Source: Mercurialis annua (Eukaryota; Streptophyta; Magnoliopsida; Malpighiales; Euphorbiaceae). From it: 64,000 nt of DNA. Where the stretch lies: assembly GCF_937616625.2 (NCBI RefSeq), contig NC_065575.1:2673501-2737500 (forward strand), given 5' to 3'. The notes beneath the pieces were generated by a model. The model saw only the letters and a list, made by a program, of their open reading frames with translations, was not told the origin of the DNA and did no database searches. Both the position numbers and the translations under genes were made by a program. Shown piece after piece: positions 13,128 through 24,800 of the stretch. Positions within the stretch are counted from its first letter, which is position 1. Every line of letters begins with the position of its first letter.

Positions 13128-13428
13128 CTCCCTCCGTCCCAGTTTATTTGTCCACTATTCTATATTTAGATGTCCTAAAATGATTGTCACATTTGTATTA
13201 TATACACATATTTTCCTCTTTTACCCTTAATATAAATGGATATAATTTATAAAATATTGGCATTTAATGTTATTACTATTATTGTATTGACTATTTTTTT
13301 TTCTAATATAGTAATTCTAAATTAACTCAATAATCAAAAAGGGTACAAAAGGAAGAATTGTTAGTAATTAAAGTTTTCTTAATATGTATGAAATTAGAAA
13401 GTGGACAAATAAAATGGGACGGAGGGAG
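13128..13428. mobile_element. Stowaway-like (Tc1/mariner) MITE
   Basis: Starts CTCCCTCCGTCCC and ends GGGACGGAGGGAG. The 28-bp TIRs have one mismatch, with a TA duplication at 13126-13127 and 13429-13430. These termini are diagnostic of plant Stowaway MITEs. Confidence 0.92.
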
Positions 13429-13430
13429 TA

Positions 13431-15129
13431 TTTTTATGCTAATTATATAATTTTTTTTCTTTCTATAGTTAATAGTTATTAGTTTATATGTAAAACTATT
13501 ATTAATGGGAGTGGCTCCCCTCAAGTCTAAAATTCCTCCATTTCCCTCAAATCCATTTAGATGGATGACACATAAGCAAATTGATAAAGAAATTATCACA
13601 TTAAATCAAAATATACTTATGTGTCATTTATCTAAGTGGACTTGAGAAAAATGGAGGTTTTGTAATAAGAATAAAATAAAATAAATTATAGTAATCAATG
13701 CTTTTTTAATTTATGTATAATGTCATGCATTCCTTTTTAAATAAAACAGAGAGAGTATAATTTAGTGTATTTTTAAAAATATTTTTATTTTATTTTATTT
13801 TTCAAAATAGAAAATATATTTAATATGAAAAGTTACATTTAATTTTAATTTAATATTCTTTAAATTTTAATTTTTTATTCTTTATTTCTTCTATTTTGCT
13901 TTAAATTAATTTTTCTTTTTTTATCCCTTCGTGTTTTTCAACTTGTCATTTTCTTAATTAAACTGAGAAAAAATTGATTTAGCAGTTCTAATTCTAAAAA
14001 AAACACTAATCTAAAATTAGTTACCATAGTGATTAGATAAGCTTTCTATTTTAAAACAAACAAACAAAATTTTACTCAATTTTAATTTAAAAATATATGC
14101 TTCATTTTTTTCTCGTTAAATTAATTTACTCGTTTATTGTTACATTAGTTGATATAAAATGATGGATTAAATAACATACTTTTATTTTATAAGTTCTTTA
14201 AACATAACAAAGAGTAAGCTCATAAATAAATAAAAATAACCACGAGTAGGTATGCGCTCTTTAAATTTCAATTTGTACATTTAACAATAAATGAAACTTT
14301 AATTGTCTTTTTTATAATTTATCCAATATAATTTTTGTTATCAAAGTCTCGTTAACAAAAAATATTTATACCAAGTTATTCCTTGGTAATAAAAATATTA
14401 AAAAAAGTAATTAGAATAGTTATGTTAGTTAAAAAAATTAAAATATTCCTATTAGATTTATATAAATGTATTAAATAATTATATTCCATCATTAATATAT
14501 AATAAGATATGGTCCATTTACTAATCGAAGATATTATTTAGTATGTAAATTGTTGTTTTTTATTTTTTATGACCCACTATTTGATAATTTAGGGATCCGT
14601 GATAAAATAAAAAAAAATCTAAGAAATTTAAGAAGAGGTGGGCCTTCAATTGTAGACAGCAATTAATAGAATTGGACCATCTACAATTATTCGAACAGAA
14701 CATTACACAAAATACTACAATAGGAAGTTTTATTTTTCAAAATACGGTGCTACAAATACGGCGCAATTTTTTTATTTTTTTATTTTTTTATTTAATTATT
14801 ATATTTTTATTTTTTAAATTTATGATTTATCCTTTTCATTTTGTGGTGGTGGAGGCGGTAGCTGCTTCTTCACTTCAACGACGATTGTTGCGACTAAACT
14901 TCCCATCTCCAGCAGTTTGAAATCCATATTAGCATTTTCTTTTATAGATCTGGCAACTGAAGTGACCGAAAATATTTGAAGACGAACCGTATAGGTCGGT
15001 AATTTGGTTTAAACCAAAAAAGCATAAGGAAATATTGTAAAATTAAAAAAAATTGATTTTTTAATTAGTTCGGTTAACTTAAATGATTCAAATCGAAAAT
15101 CAAAAATAAAAAACTTTAAATAATAAAAT
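13431..15129. other. Intergenic, no gene recognised
   Basis: AT-rich. Bases 13505-13660 form a weak imperfect palindrome. Bases 14600-14720 (GAGGTGGGCCTT...) match 32440-32560, the outermost homology seen between the two duplicated BURP segments. Bases 14980-15120 contain AACCGAA-type words. Confidence 0.4.
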
Positions 15130-15524
15130 GGCAAAAATACTTAAAAACCCCCCCAACTTTGACTTTGTTTTCAATTGCAACACCACGTAGGAGAATTTTC
15201 AATTACACCCTATTTAGGGTTTTCAGTTTTCGTCTGTACCCCAATTGACTAAAATGACCTCTTTTTATTTAGAAAAATGTTTAAATTAATCCTTCATATA
15301 TTAATTTATTTGTTTTTTTCAAATTAAAAAAATAATGATACAATCCCTCTATTTAGTTGGTTTTAATAATTTTATCATTAAATTAATTAAATTATTAATT
15401 TTTTTTTATTTTGGGATACAGATGAAAACTGAAAACCCTAAATAGAGTGCAATTGAGAATTCTCCTAAATGGTGGTGGAATTGAAAAAAAGTTCAAAGGT
15501 GGGGGAGTTTTCAGTATTTTTGCC
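15130..15524. mobile_element. Mutator-like MITE
   Basis: TIRs (left GGCAAAAATACTTAAAAACC; right end its near complement ending TTTTTGCC) and an identical 9-bp duplication TAATAAAAT at 15121-15129 and 15525-15533. No ORF. Confidence 0.85.
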
Positions 15525-16955
15525 TAATAAAATTATACTTACCAATACCCATCTTCTTCATCGAACTGAACCAACCGAAAGTCATCGATTCAATCGATTA
15601 ATTTTGTAGGTCAAATGTTTTTCTCACTCCTAATCTTACATAAGTCCTCCTCTTTAGGAAAATTAAAAAATACCGGCGCACAAATCAAACCGAGTTGTCT
15701 CATTTTTAAATAAAATATATTAAATCATTAACTAACGTGATTATTATTAAATTATAATTATAAATAATCACGTCACGTATCATATTTTAAAATAAATAGT
15801 TCATAATTTTACAACTTGTAATGTCAATGTCCTTAAATTCTTGATGCTATTTTTAGATTTTTACATTACTTAAATTTTATCCATTATATTATGTGTGAAC
15901 TTAAATATAACATATCTCAAGTCCTTCTCACACACCCATACCAAGTTGAGATGAGAAACCAAAGTTCTAAATAAGGGAAGGGAACATAGTATATAGTCTA
16001 AATCAATGATAAATGGTCCCAGTGAGAGTGCATGAGCATGTGTCTGGATACAATGCTCTTGTGTGGGGGTAAGTGTTAGTTGTCTCGTCTCTAAGGATAA
16101 TCACAAGATTAGTAGAATTATCAATTTCTTTATATTAATGATCAAATTTTTAATTTGTTTTATTTTATTAATTTAATTTTAAATAAAATTTTCAAGCTAA
16201 AATACATATATGCAACCGCATTTTATCATGTGGTAATCAAATTTTATAAAAAAATTTCTTGAAATTTTTTGTTATGAATAATTTTATTTTGGAGAGGTGT
16301 TTTAATTAATCGGTGAAACTAATTGATAATTCAAAATTAATCTTTTTATCGTTCTTCCTTTCATGTAATAAGAAGAAGTTTTAATTTTCATGTGCAAATA
16401 TGTTCAAATTTCTACTTTGAAGGATTCTTATGCAAATGTAAATCCATGAGATAATTTGTTTTTTTATCAGCTGTTTGCGATATGAGGTAAGTGTAATTGA
16501 ATAAAATTGCTGATTTAATTTGAATTATGTTTAGTTAATTGCAACTACCGGAGTCAACTTGATTTTCCTGCTGCAAAATTGATTTTAATATATGCATGGT
16601 GGGAGTATACGATCACTTTTTATTGTTTGATTCTCTGATTATTAACTAATCAAGATATGCGATTTTTAAATTATTAAAAAGATTAAGAGAACTCGAAGCA
16701 AACAAAAAAATATATCATCATTAGGAAAATGAATTTTTATGCCAGTAATTATGATCAAATCAATAAAAATATTTTTTAAAAATATTATCGCAATCTTGCT
16801 CTGGCCTATCAATTTTACAATTAATAATAATTATATTTAAAAAATAAACTGAAAAATTAAAAAATCTAAATAATAAATATAAAATGTAGTTCAGTATTTT
16901 AAGTTATACCGTTGGAATAGAAATTATTGTCTATTTAGAAGATATCTTAAATTAA

Positions 16956-17488
16956 GGGGCCGTTTGGTTCGCCATAAAAGAGAAAAATGGGAATGGGAAT
17001 AATTCTTATTTTTTGTGTTTGGTTTATCAAATTATACAAGAAAATAAGAATGCGTTTACCCCTTCAATGAAAATTACCATTCTCCCCTACGCCGTGGAAA
17101 TAGAGTTTTGAAAATAAGAATCAAAATTTAACAAAATATTTTAATAATAACTAATAAATATATAATTATTAAAAAAATTATTTTTAAATATTTATTTTAA
17201 AAAATATACTTAAAATAATAAAAAATATTTTTAATATTTTTTAAATAAATAATTTTTTTACTTTTTTTTAAATATTTTTACACTTACAATAATAAAAAAT
17301 ATTAAATATTTTTTTAAAAAAGTATTTTTAATAAATAATAAATAATTTTTTTATTAAACTTTATCCATTCCCATTTCTACACTAATTGTAAACCAAACAA
17401 AAAATAAAAACAATCATTCCCATTCCCGTTCCTTCTCACTCCAACTCCTATTCCGATTTCGATTCCCAACCTTGAACCAAACGGCCCC
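16956..17488. mobile_element. TIR element with GGGGCCGTTTGGTT ends
   Basis: Both termini carry GGGGCCGTTTGGTT in inverted orientation, a common end of plant non-autonomous DNA transposons. The interior is AT-rich and non-coding. I could not resolve a target duplication, so the superfamily is open. Confidence 0.7.
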
Positions 17489-17555
17489 AAAAGTTATTAT
17501 CCTATTTTATTCAGGAGACATTTTAGGGTAGAGGCATTATCCCATTCTATTATGA

Positions 17556-17610
<55 letters not shown>

Positions 17611-18420
17611 AATTACCAAATTATTAATAACAACATTATTCTTCTATTCTATAATCTTCCTTCTCTAATTTATCACATAGTATCAAAGCCAAACCAGTTC
17701 TTCATCTAAACCCAAACCCTAAACTAACATCCTTATGGAGGTGATTTTTGCTATTTTTCGGCCAAAATCACCTCCCACCTTCTCTTAATTTTCGTACATA
17801 ATAATAAATAAATAATTTTATCATATAGTTTCTACTGTTTATTTTTTTCTTCGGTTCTTCTACTCTATAAGGAAATGGTCCTTTACCGTCGCCGCCGTAC
17901 CGCACTTCTAATTTATCGCATGGAAAAGGAAGTTGTTGTCAGGATGAGGACAGGGAATCTCTTAAGGATAAGTTTGTGAAATCGAGTTTTCTTCAGCTGC
18001 AGGAGAAAGGGGTCCGAAGGCGTGAAACACTTTTTATATGTTTGTTATCTCATTACTTTCAAATACAATAGTTATTATATACCACCAAAAGTTATTATGC
18101 CGACTGCGGCAAGAGCTGCATAGGCTTCCTTTTCTTCTACAACTTAGAGGGCTTCTTCCTATTTCGTATTGTGACAAAGCGAGAGTTTTAACCTTCTCCC
18201 GAGTAAGAAAGCTTATCGCGTATTAAAAATGCCTTCCGGGCTCTCAGAAAAATAGGGGGAGATTCAAAAGACTCGACGGGAAAAATCTCTCACCAACAGA
18301 GATCTCATAACATCTTCACTACCATATGTAATTAACCCAATGATTTTTTATATTTTTTTATTATTAAAGTTTCCAATATTTATATTTGTGTTAGTTGCCT
18401 ACCAATTTGAGATATGATGT
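17489..18420. other. Degenerate sequence, possible LTR-retroelement relic
   Basis: Contains (AT)n at about 17558-17605, then TATCACATAGTATCAAAGCC at 17672-17691, resembling an LTR end next to a Met-tRNA primer binding site. Bases 17870-18300 are less AT-rich but without a usable ORF. Weak evidence. Confidence 0.3.
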
Positions 18421-18685
18421 TTGACAAAAAAAAATTAGATTTTAAATCTTTCTTATTACATTTGTACTCAAAATAGCTTATAAATTATAACAAATACCTA
18501 ATGCATCCAAACTAATATTAAAACAACGCTTCATTAGAACATAGATCACAATTATACATATTACAAGCAGAGAACATATATACATACGTAAGTAAATAAT
18601 ACAAGGGAATACAAACCATGCACACTTTCAAGAGTGGCTTATTTAAGCAACATCATCATACTTTAATACATACATTTTAAGGAAA

Positions 18686-21600
18686 TTATTTATTAGATGT
18701 CCAAACAATGGTATCACTTCTAATGAAGTGGCAAATAGTTGCTTCACCAGGTTTGACATTGAGCATCAAAAATGCCAAGTGCTGTGGGTTCCAATTTGAA
18801 GTGTCTGAATGGCAAATTGCAACAGCTTTGGCTTTGAGCCCATCGGCACCTACTAATGGAGCTTGGTATACCTTGGTGGCACTTACTGAGTGGCAATAAT
18901 ACACAGCATAAGGATACTTTTGTTTGTGACACACTACTTGGTTTTCTCCGACCATTTTAACTCCCATAATGGTGTACTCTTGAATCCTTGATGGCCTCTC
19001 AACTTCATTATAAAGTACTTGAGTTTTATTACCAACAACTGGAATAGCAAAATCAAGCAAGGACTCCAAGGATTTAGGGCAATATCTTTCTTCTCCCTTG
19101 ATTGCTGAAGACTCACAATCGTCTATTGTTTGCTTTATAATCTTGGCTTGCATCGAATCGGGTTTTACCGAGAATTTTTGTAAGATTTGTGGTAATATTT
19201 TGCTTGAAAAGGGCATAGATTCGGAATCTTGACGAGGTAAGAATTTAGCCTTGTTTGATGATTTAGTTATATGAAGCTTCATCTTCTGGCCAACTTGTAG
19301 ATCCTTTTGTAGAAAGAATACAGTTGAGTTAGGAAGAGCATGCTTCTTGAAACCAATTTTATATCGCTTCCCGTACTTTTCTCTCCTGTCGTTCGTTCCC
19401 TCTTCAAATGCAGCATCGTATCTTTTTCCGTACTTTTCTCTCTTGTCATTCGTTCCCTCTTCGAATGCAGCGTCGTATCTTTTTCCGTACTTTTCTCTCT
19501 TGTCATTCGTTCCTTCCTCAAATGCAGCATCGTATCTTTTCCCATACTTTTCTCTCTTGTCGTTCGTTCCTTCTTCAAATGCAGCATCGTATCTTTTCCC
19601 GTACTTTTCTCTCTTGTCGTTCGTTCCTTCTTCAAATGCAGCATCGTATCTTTTCCCGTACTTTTCTCTCTTGTCGTTCGTTCCTTCTTCAAATGCAGCA
19701 TCGTATCTTTTCCCGTACTTTTCTCTCTTGTCGTTCGTTCCTTCTTCAAATGCAGCATCGTATCTTTTCCCGTACTTTTCTCTCTTGTCGTTCGTTCCTT
19801 CTTCAAATGCAGCATCGTATCTTTTTCCGTACTTTTCTCTCTTGTCGTTCGTTCCTTCTTCAAATGCAGCATCGTATCTTTTCCCGTACTTTTCTCTCTT
19901 GTCGTTCGTTCCTTCTTCAAATGCAGCATCGTATCTTTTCCCGTACTTTTCTCTCTTGTCGTTCGTTCCTTCTTCAAATGCAGCATCGTATCTTTTCCCG
20001 TACTTTTCTCTCTTGTCGTTCGTCCCTTCTTCAAATGCAGCATCGTATCTTTTTCCGTACTTTTCTCTCTTGTCATTCGTCCCTTCTTCAAATGCAGCAT
20101 CGTATCTTTTTCCATATTTTGACCTTTTATCGTCTACACTTTCTGAAAATGATGCATCATATCTTTTTCCATATTTAGACCTCTTATCATCCATAGCTTG
20201 AAGCAAAGATTGGTCATTGTTGAAGCCCATATCCCAGAAGGAAAACTTGCCTCCAAGTTCTGCTTTAAACGGCAAGTAAACAGTTCAGAGAAATATATAG
20301 ATACTAGCTACGCAATCTTAAGTATAAATATTATGATTACTAATTAGCCAAAGAGTATATTAAAGTATTATGAGATGAGATTTTTCTAAAAAGATTAATA
20401 ATAAGTGTACAACACTTAAATAGCATCTGTTTGTTTCATTTATAGTTTCTGTAATTTTCTGTACATATCTTTATTTTGCATCTTAATAATAATTCTAGCA
20501 AATGTATAATCAAATATCAAATCTTAAAGAGAGATTGGGATTCAAAAAAAAAATGGGATTTTTCCTTTATAAACATTGAGCACAATAATAATCTATCCAC
20601 AATTTTAATATTTTTTTAAATATATCACGATCTTTAAATTTTGTCGATTTGATCCATCATCTTTTAAATTTTTGTCAAATATACCTACAACTCATTTTGA
20701 GCTAATGTACCGCAAGATTGTATACAGTACGTGTGATAAAATTTGTAATGTAGACGAACAATATGCCACATTTGCTCAAAACTAATTATGGGTATATTTG
20801 GCAAAAAAACTAAAAGTAAATTGATCAAATTGGCAAGATTTTAAAATTATGGTATATTTGATAATAATGTAAAAATTGTGGGTAGATAAATTATATATAT
20901 ATATAATGAAATAATTTCAATTCTCAATGATATAAATTCATGTAAAATATAAATAGGATATCATTGCAAATTGAGCTAACAATATTAAGCATCACATAGC
21001 TTTACTTTTACTTTCAAGTCATAAAATAGAATTTTTGTAAACGGATCTAAAAGAATTAAAAACACAATTTGTTCGTTCTAATGAATATTTTATATTCTTA
21101 TTGAAATTATTTTATGCTAGCTTAGAATATATAATAACTTTAAAATTTTATGATTATATTATAAATTTAAATCAAAAATGATTAATTTTTTCAATGACTT
21201 TATGGTTCTTTAGAAATAAACATTTAATTAAATTAATTTTAAAGACAAAACAAAACAAAAATAAACAAAACATCTGCAACTAATATAAAATTTAGCAGGA
21301 TAATAGAATGAAAAATAATTATGTGCTCTTTTCCACTAGCAAAAAAAAAACAATAACTTTTAAATACCAAAGTGGCAAAGTAACATATTTTTAATAAATT
21401 TAAATTAAAGTAAAAATATTAGAAGTGAAGTATGATTAAAAACAATCATCGAAACAATATTTTTTTTACTGTTTTTTTTTTGAACCCGTTCGAAACTCCA
21501 TTAGAAACTGTTTAAAAAACGGTTTCTAAAACAGTTTTGAATTGTATTTTTTAGAAACCATTTTAAAGCTGTTTTAAAAACGGTTTCTAAAACAGTTTCG

Positions 21601-21790
21601 AATTGTGTTTTTTAGAAACCATTTAAAACTGTTTAAAACTGCGGAGTAAAAAAAGTGAATATTCAAAAATTTTGAGGTGCGATTAAAACCTCAATTTAGA
21701 GATTAAATTTTACAAATATTTTTTCTTTTAAGATAACTTTGCAAATATTTATGTATAATTTTTTATGAAAACCCGAAAAGCTCGGTCAAG

Positions 21791-21865
<75 letters not shown>

Positions 21866-24800
21866 CCAAAATTGCATAGCAAATATGAAACTGAGATCGG
21901 GTTCAGGCTAGACTTGAACTTACATATGACACTAAAGCCCGTTAGACTTGAGTCCAGTACATGGACAAGTCTAAACCAAACACATGTTAAATTATAATTT
22001 TCTCTAATATAGAGTTTTATAAAAATCATTTATATTTAATATATTTTAAAATTAGTTTTGAATAATTAGCCTATATAACCCATATTGTACGGAAACTAAT
22101 AAACATTGAAATGGCTAACAAAAAAATAGTGAGATTTTATTTTTTGTGGAAATAAATTTTAAAATTTAAAATTTTAATAATGTTTTTGAAAATACTATAT
22201 ATGAAAATACTATTTTAAATTTATAAGAACATTATGATGGGTTTAACCTACTATTTTAATGTGTTAATAATATTAGTTTTTATTTCATTTGATCCTTAAT
22301 AAATAATATGTATTTAAATAATTATTTAGTTATTTATTATATACGCATGTGGCCTTTATGCAGACGAAATAATAAAAACAATCATCGTTAACATGAAATT
22401 ACGGAGCTTCATGCCAAATAGGACCACTATTACATAAGATGAATAATTAAAATATTATTTAAATATAAATATCTGTTAAGGACCAATCTATACTATATAT
22501 AAAAGCACGGATGGGGGGGGGACAGGCAAATTTACCGAATAATCTTTTTTAATTTATTACTAAATAAAGATTTTTATAGTCATTACCTAATTAGTTATTT
22601 AATTAATCACTAAAACTATATTATAATTAGAGTTCTAATTAGGATAGAATTGCATCATGATATAAATATATTTAGTTTTTGACAGAACATTAATAATTTA
22701 ATATAGAAAAAGAATAGCTAAATTGTCTCCTAATTAATTTTTGACGGAATATTGCTAATATAATATGAAAAAATTGGTAAATTGTTTCCAAATTAAAAAG
22801 AGGTTTATTGATTTTAGGAGAGTAAAGATTACTAAACTTATAAAAAGGGACGACTTTAGTTGTCATATATAATTGAAAAGTATAAAAGAGTTTCATTGAT
22901 GTAGGAGAGTAAATTTTGCAAATGTACATAAATAACAATTGGACGATCAATTTATCGTTTTGTAAGTAGCTATTTTTATTTGTAATGTTCTATATTCAGC
23001 TTAAACAATTTTAACTTCAACGTTATATAAACCTCCAAGCAAAACTACTTGCAATCAGACCACTTGATTCACTGCCACAGTTTTCTCAACAGACGTAAAT
23101 AATTAACTTTATAAAATATAATTATTGATTAAACACTATTAAAATAATTTTTAAGATAATGTACTAATTAAAATAAATTACTATGTTAAGATAAGTATTG
23201 AAATTAGAGTATTAACTAGAATAAATTACTATGATGAGATAATTTTCTAGAGTACTACCTAAAATATACTGCTTAAAATATTTAATAATTATTATTTTAA
23301 TTATTTTTTAATTGTATAGAATTTTAAATAAAATAAACTACCTTAATTATTATTTGATATTTTCTATTTAAATTTTCTATAAATATAAAATATAATATCA
23401 ATTAAAAATATTAAACAATTTAAAAATTATTTAAAATATTAAATAAAATAAACTATTCTTAATTAACTACTATTTTAAATATAATTTAATAATTTGACGA
23501 GTCACACTACGAGCCACGTGTGAAACACGTAAAGCGACACTAGTAGTATATAAATTTGAGGATATGTTTAGCTAAAATAGTAGTACTATAAATCACACAT
23601 AATGCCCTGAAATCTATTTGTAATAATATTAATTGTCTTGTATTTTTTCATTATAAATTGATACACTTTCGAATGACTATATATATTAAATTTCTAAAAT
23701 AATATTTTTCAATATATATTGTAGCTACTTTTATTTAATTAAATAGTGCTCTTGTACAAAATTAAAAATTAAAAAATTAATATAAACATATATAATATTT
23801 AATTATTTAGATAATAACCAACTGTACAAATTATTTAAAATACAGTCTATCAAATTAAAAAAAAGGCCCAATGGTAAAAAAAACTCAAACCTTTACGAGT
23901 TGCAATTTTATCAAAATCTTTTAATTTTTACAATAATATCCAAATTGTATTTTTTGTTGAAATAATAGCCAAATTGATGGTTAAACTTGTTGTTTTCAAT
24001 TAAAATATTAGGCTATTATTATTTTTTGATGTATAATAATATAGTAAAAGTGATTGATACAGATATGAAAAGGAAGATCAATGCAGTATTCACTGAGAAA
24101 GAGATCACTGAGGCTTTGAAAGAGATGGCTCCAACTAAAGCTCCTGGAAAAGATGGCTTTCCAGCTCTTTTTTATCAGAAATATTGGAGCATAGTTGGAA
24201 AACAGATTACTAAGGTATGCTTGAGTTTTCTTAATGATGATATTGATATGCATTGTATTAATGACACCATTATAGCTTTGATACCCAAGGTTAAGAAAGC
24301 AGTTAAAATCACAGAATTTAGGCCTATTAGTCTTTGCAATGTAGTTTACAAGATTGTTTCTAAATGCCTAGCTAATAGACTGAGAATAATTCTAGATAGT
24401 GTGATTGACCAGGCCCAGAGTGCCTTCATTCCTGGAAGGAACATAATTGATAATGCTTTGATTGGCTATGAATGTATCCATATTATAAAGAATTCATCTA
24501 GGAAGTACAATGGGCCTCTTGCAATGAAATTGGATATGTCTAAAGCTTTTGACAGGGTTGAGTGGTGTTTCATTGAAGCCATGATGACTAAAATGGGTTT
24601 TGATGGTGTTTTAGTGAAGAAAATTATGAATTGTGTGAGTTCAGTGACATTCTCTTTTCTTATCAATGGAAATGTAGAGGGACGGATTCATCCTGGCAGG
24701 GGTCTTAGACAAGGGGACCCCCTGTCCCCTTATCTATTCATTATTTGTGCTCAGGGGTTATCTGTGCTGATTAACAAAGCTGTGAATGATGGTTCCCTTC

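Noticed and set aside
19279..20201. Long overlapping ORFs across the BURP2 array
   Set aside because: Same artefact of a 57-bp period.
23987..24052. Met start of the 972-residue LINE ORF
   Set aside because: These codons lie in the host MITE upstream of the LINE target duplication, so this is not the native start.
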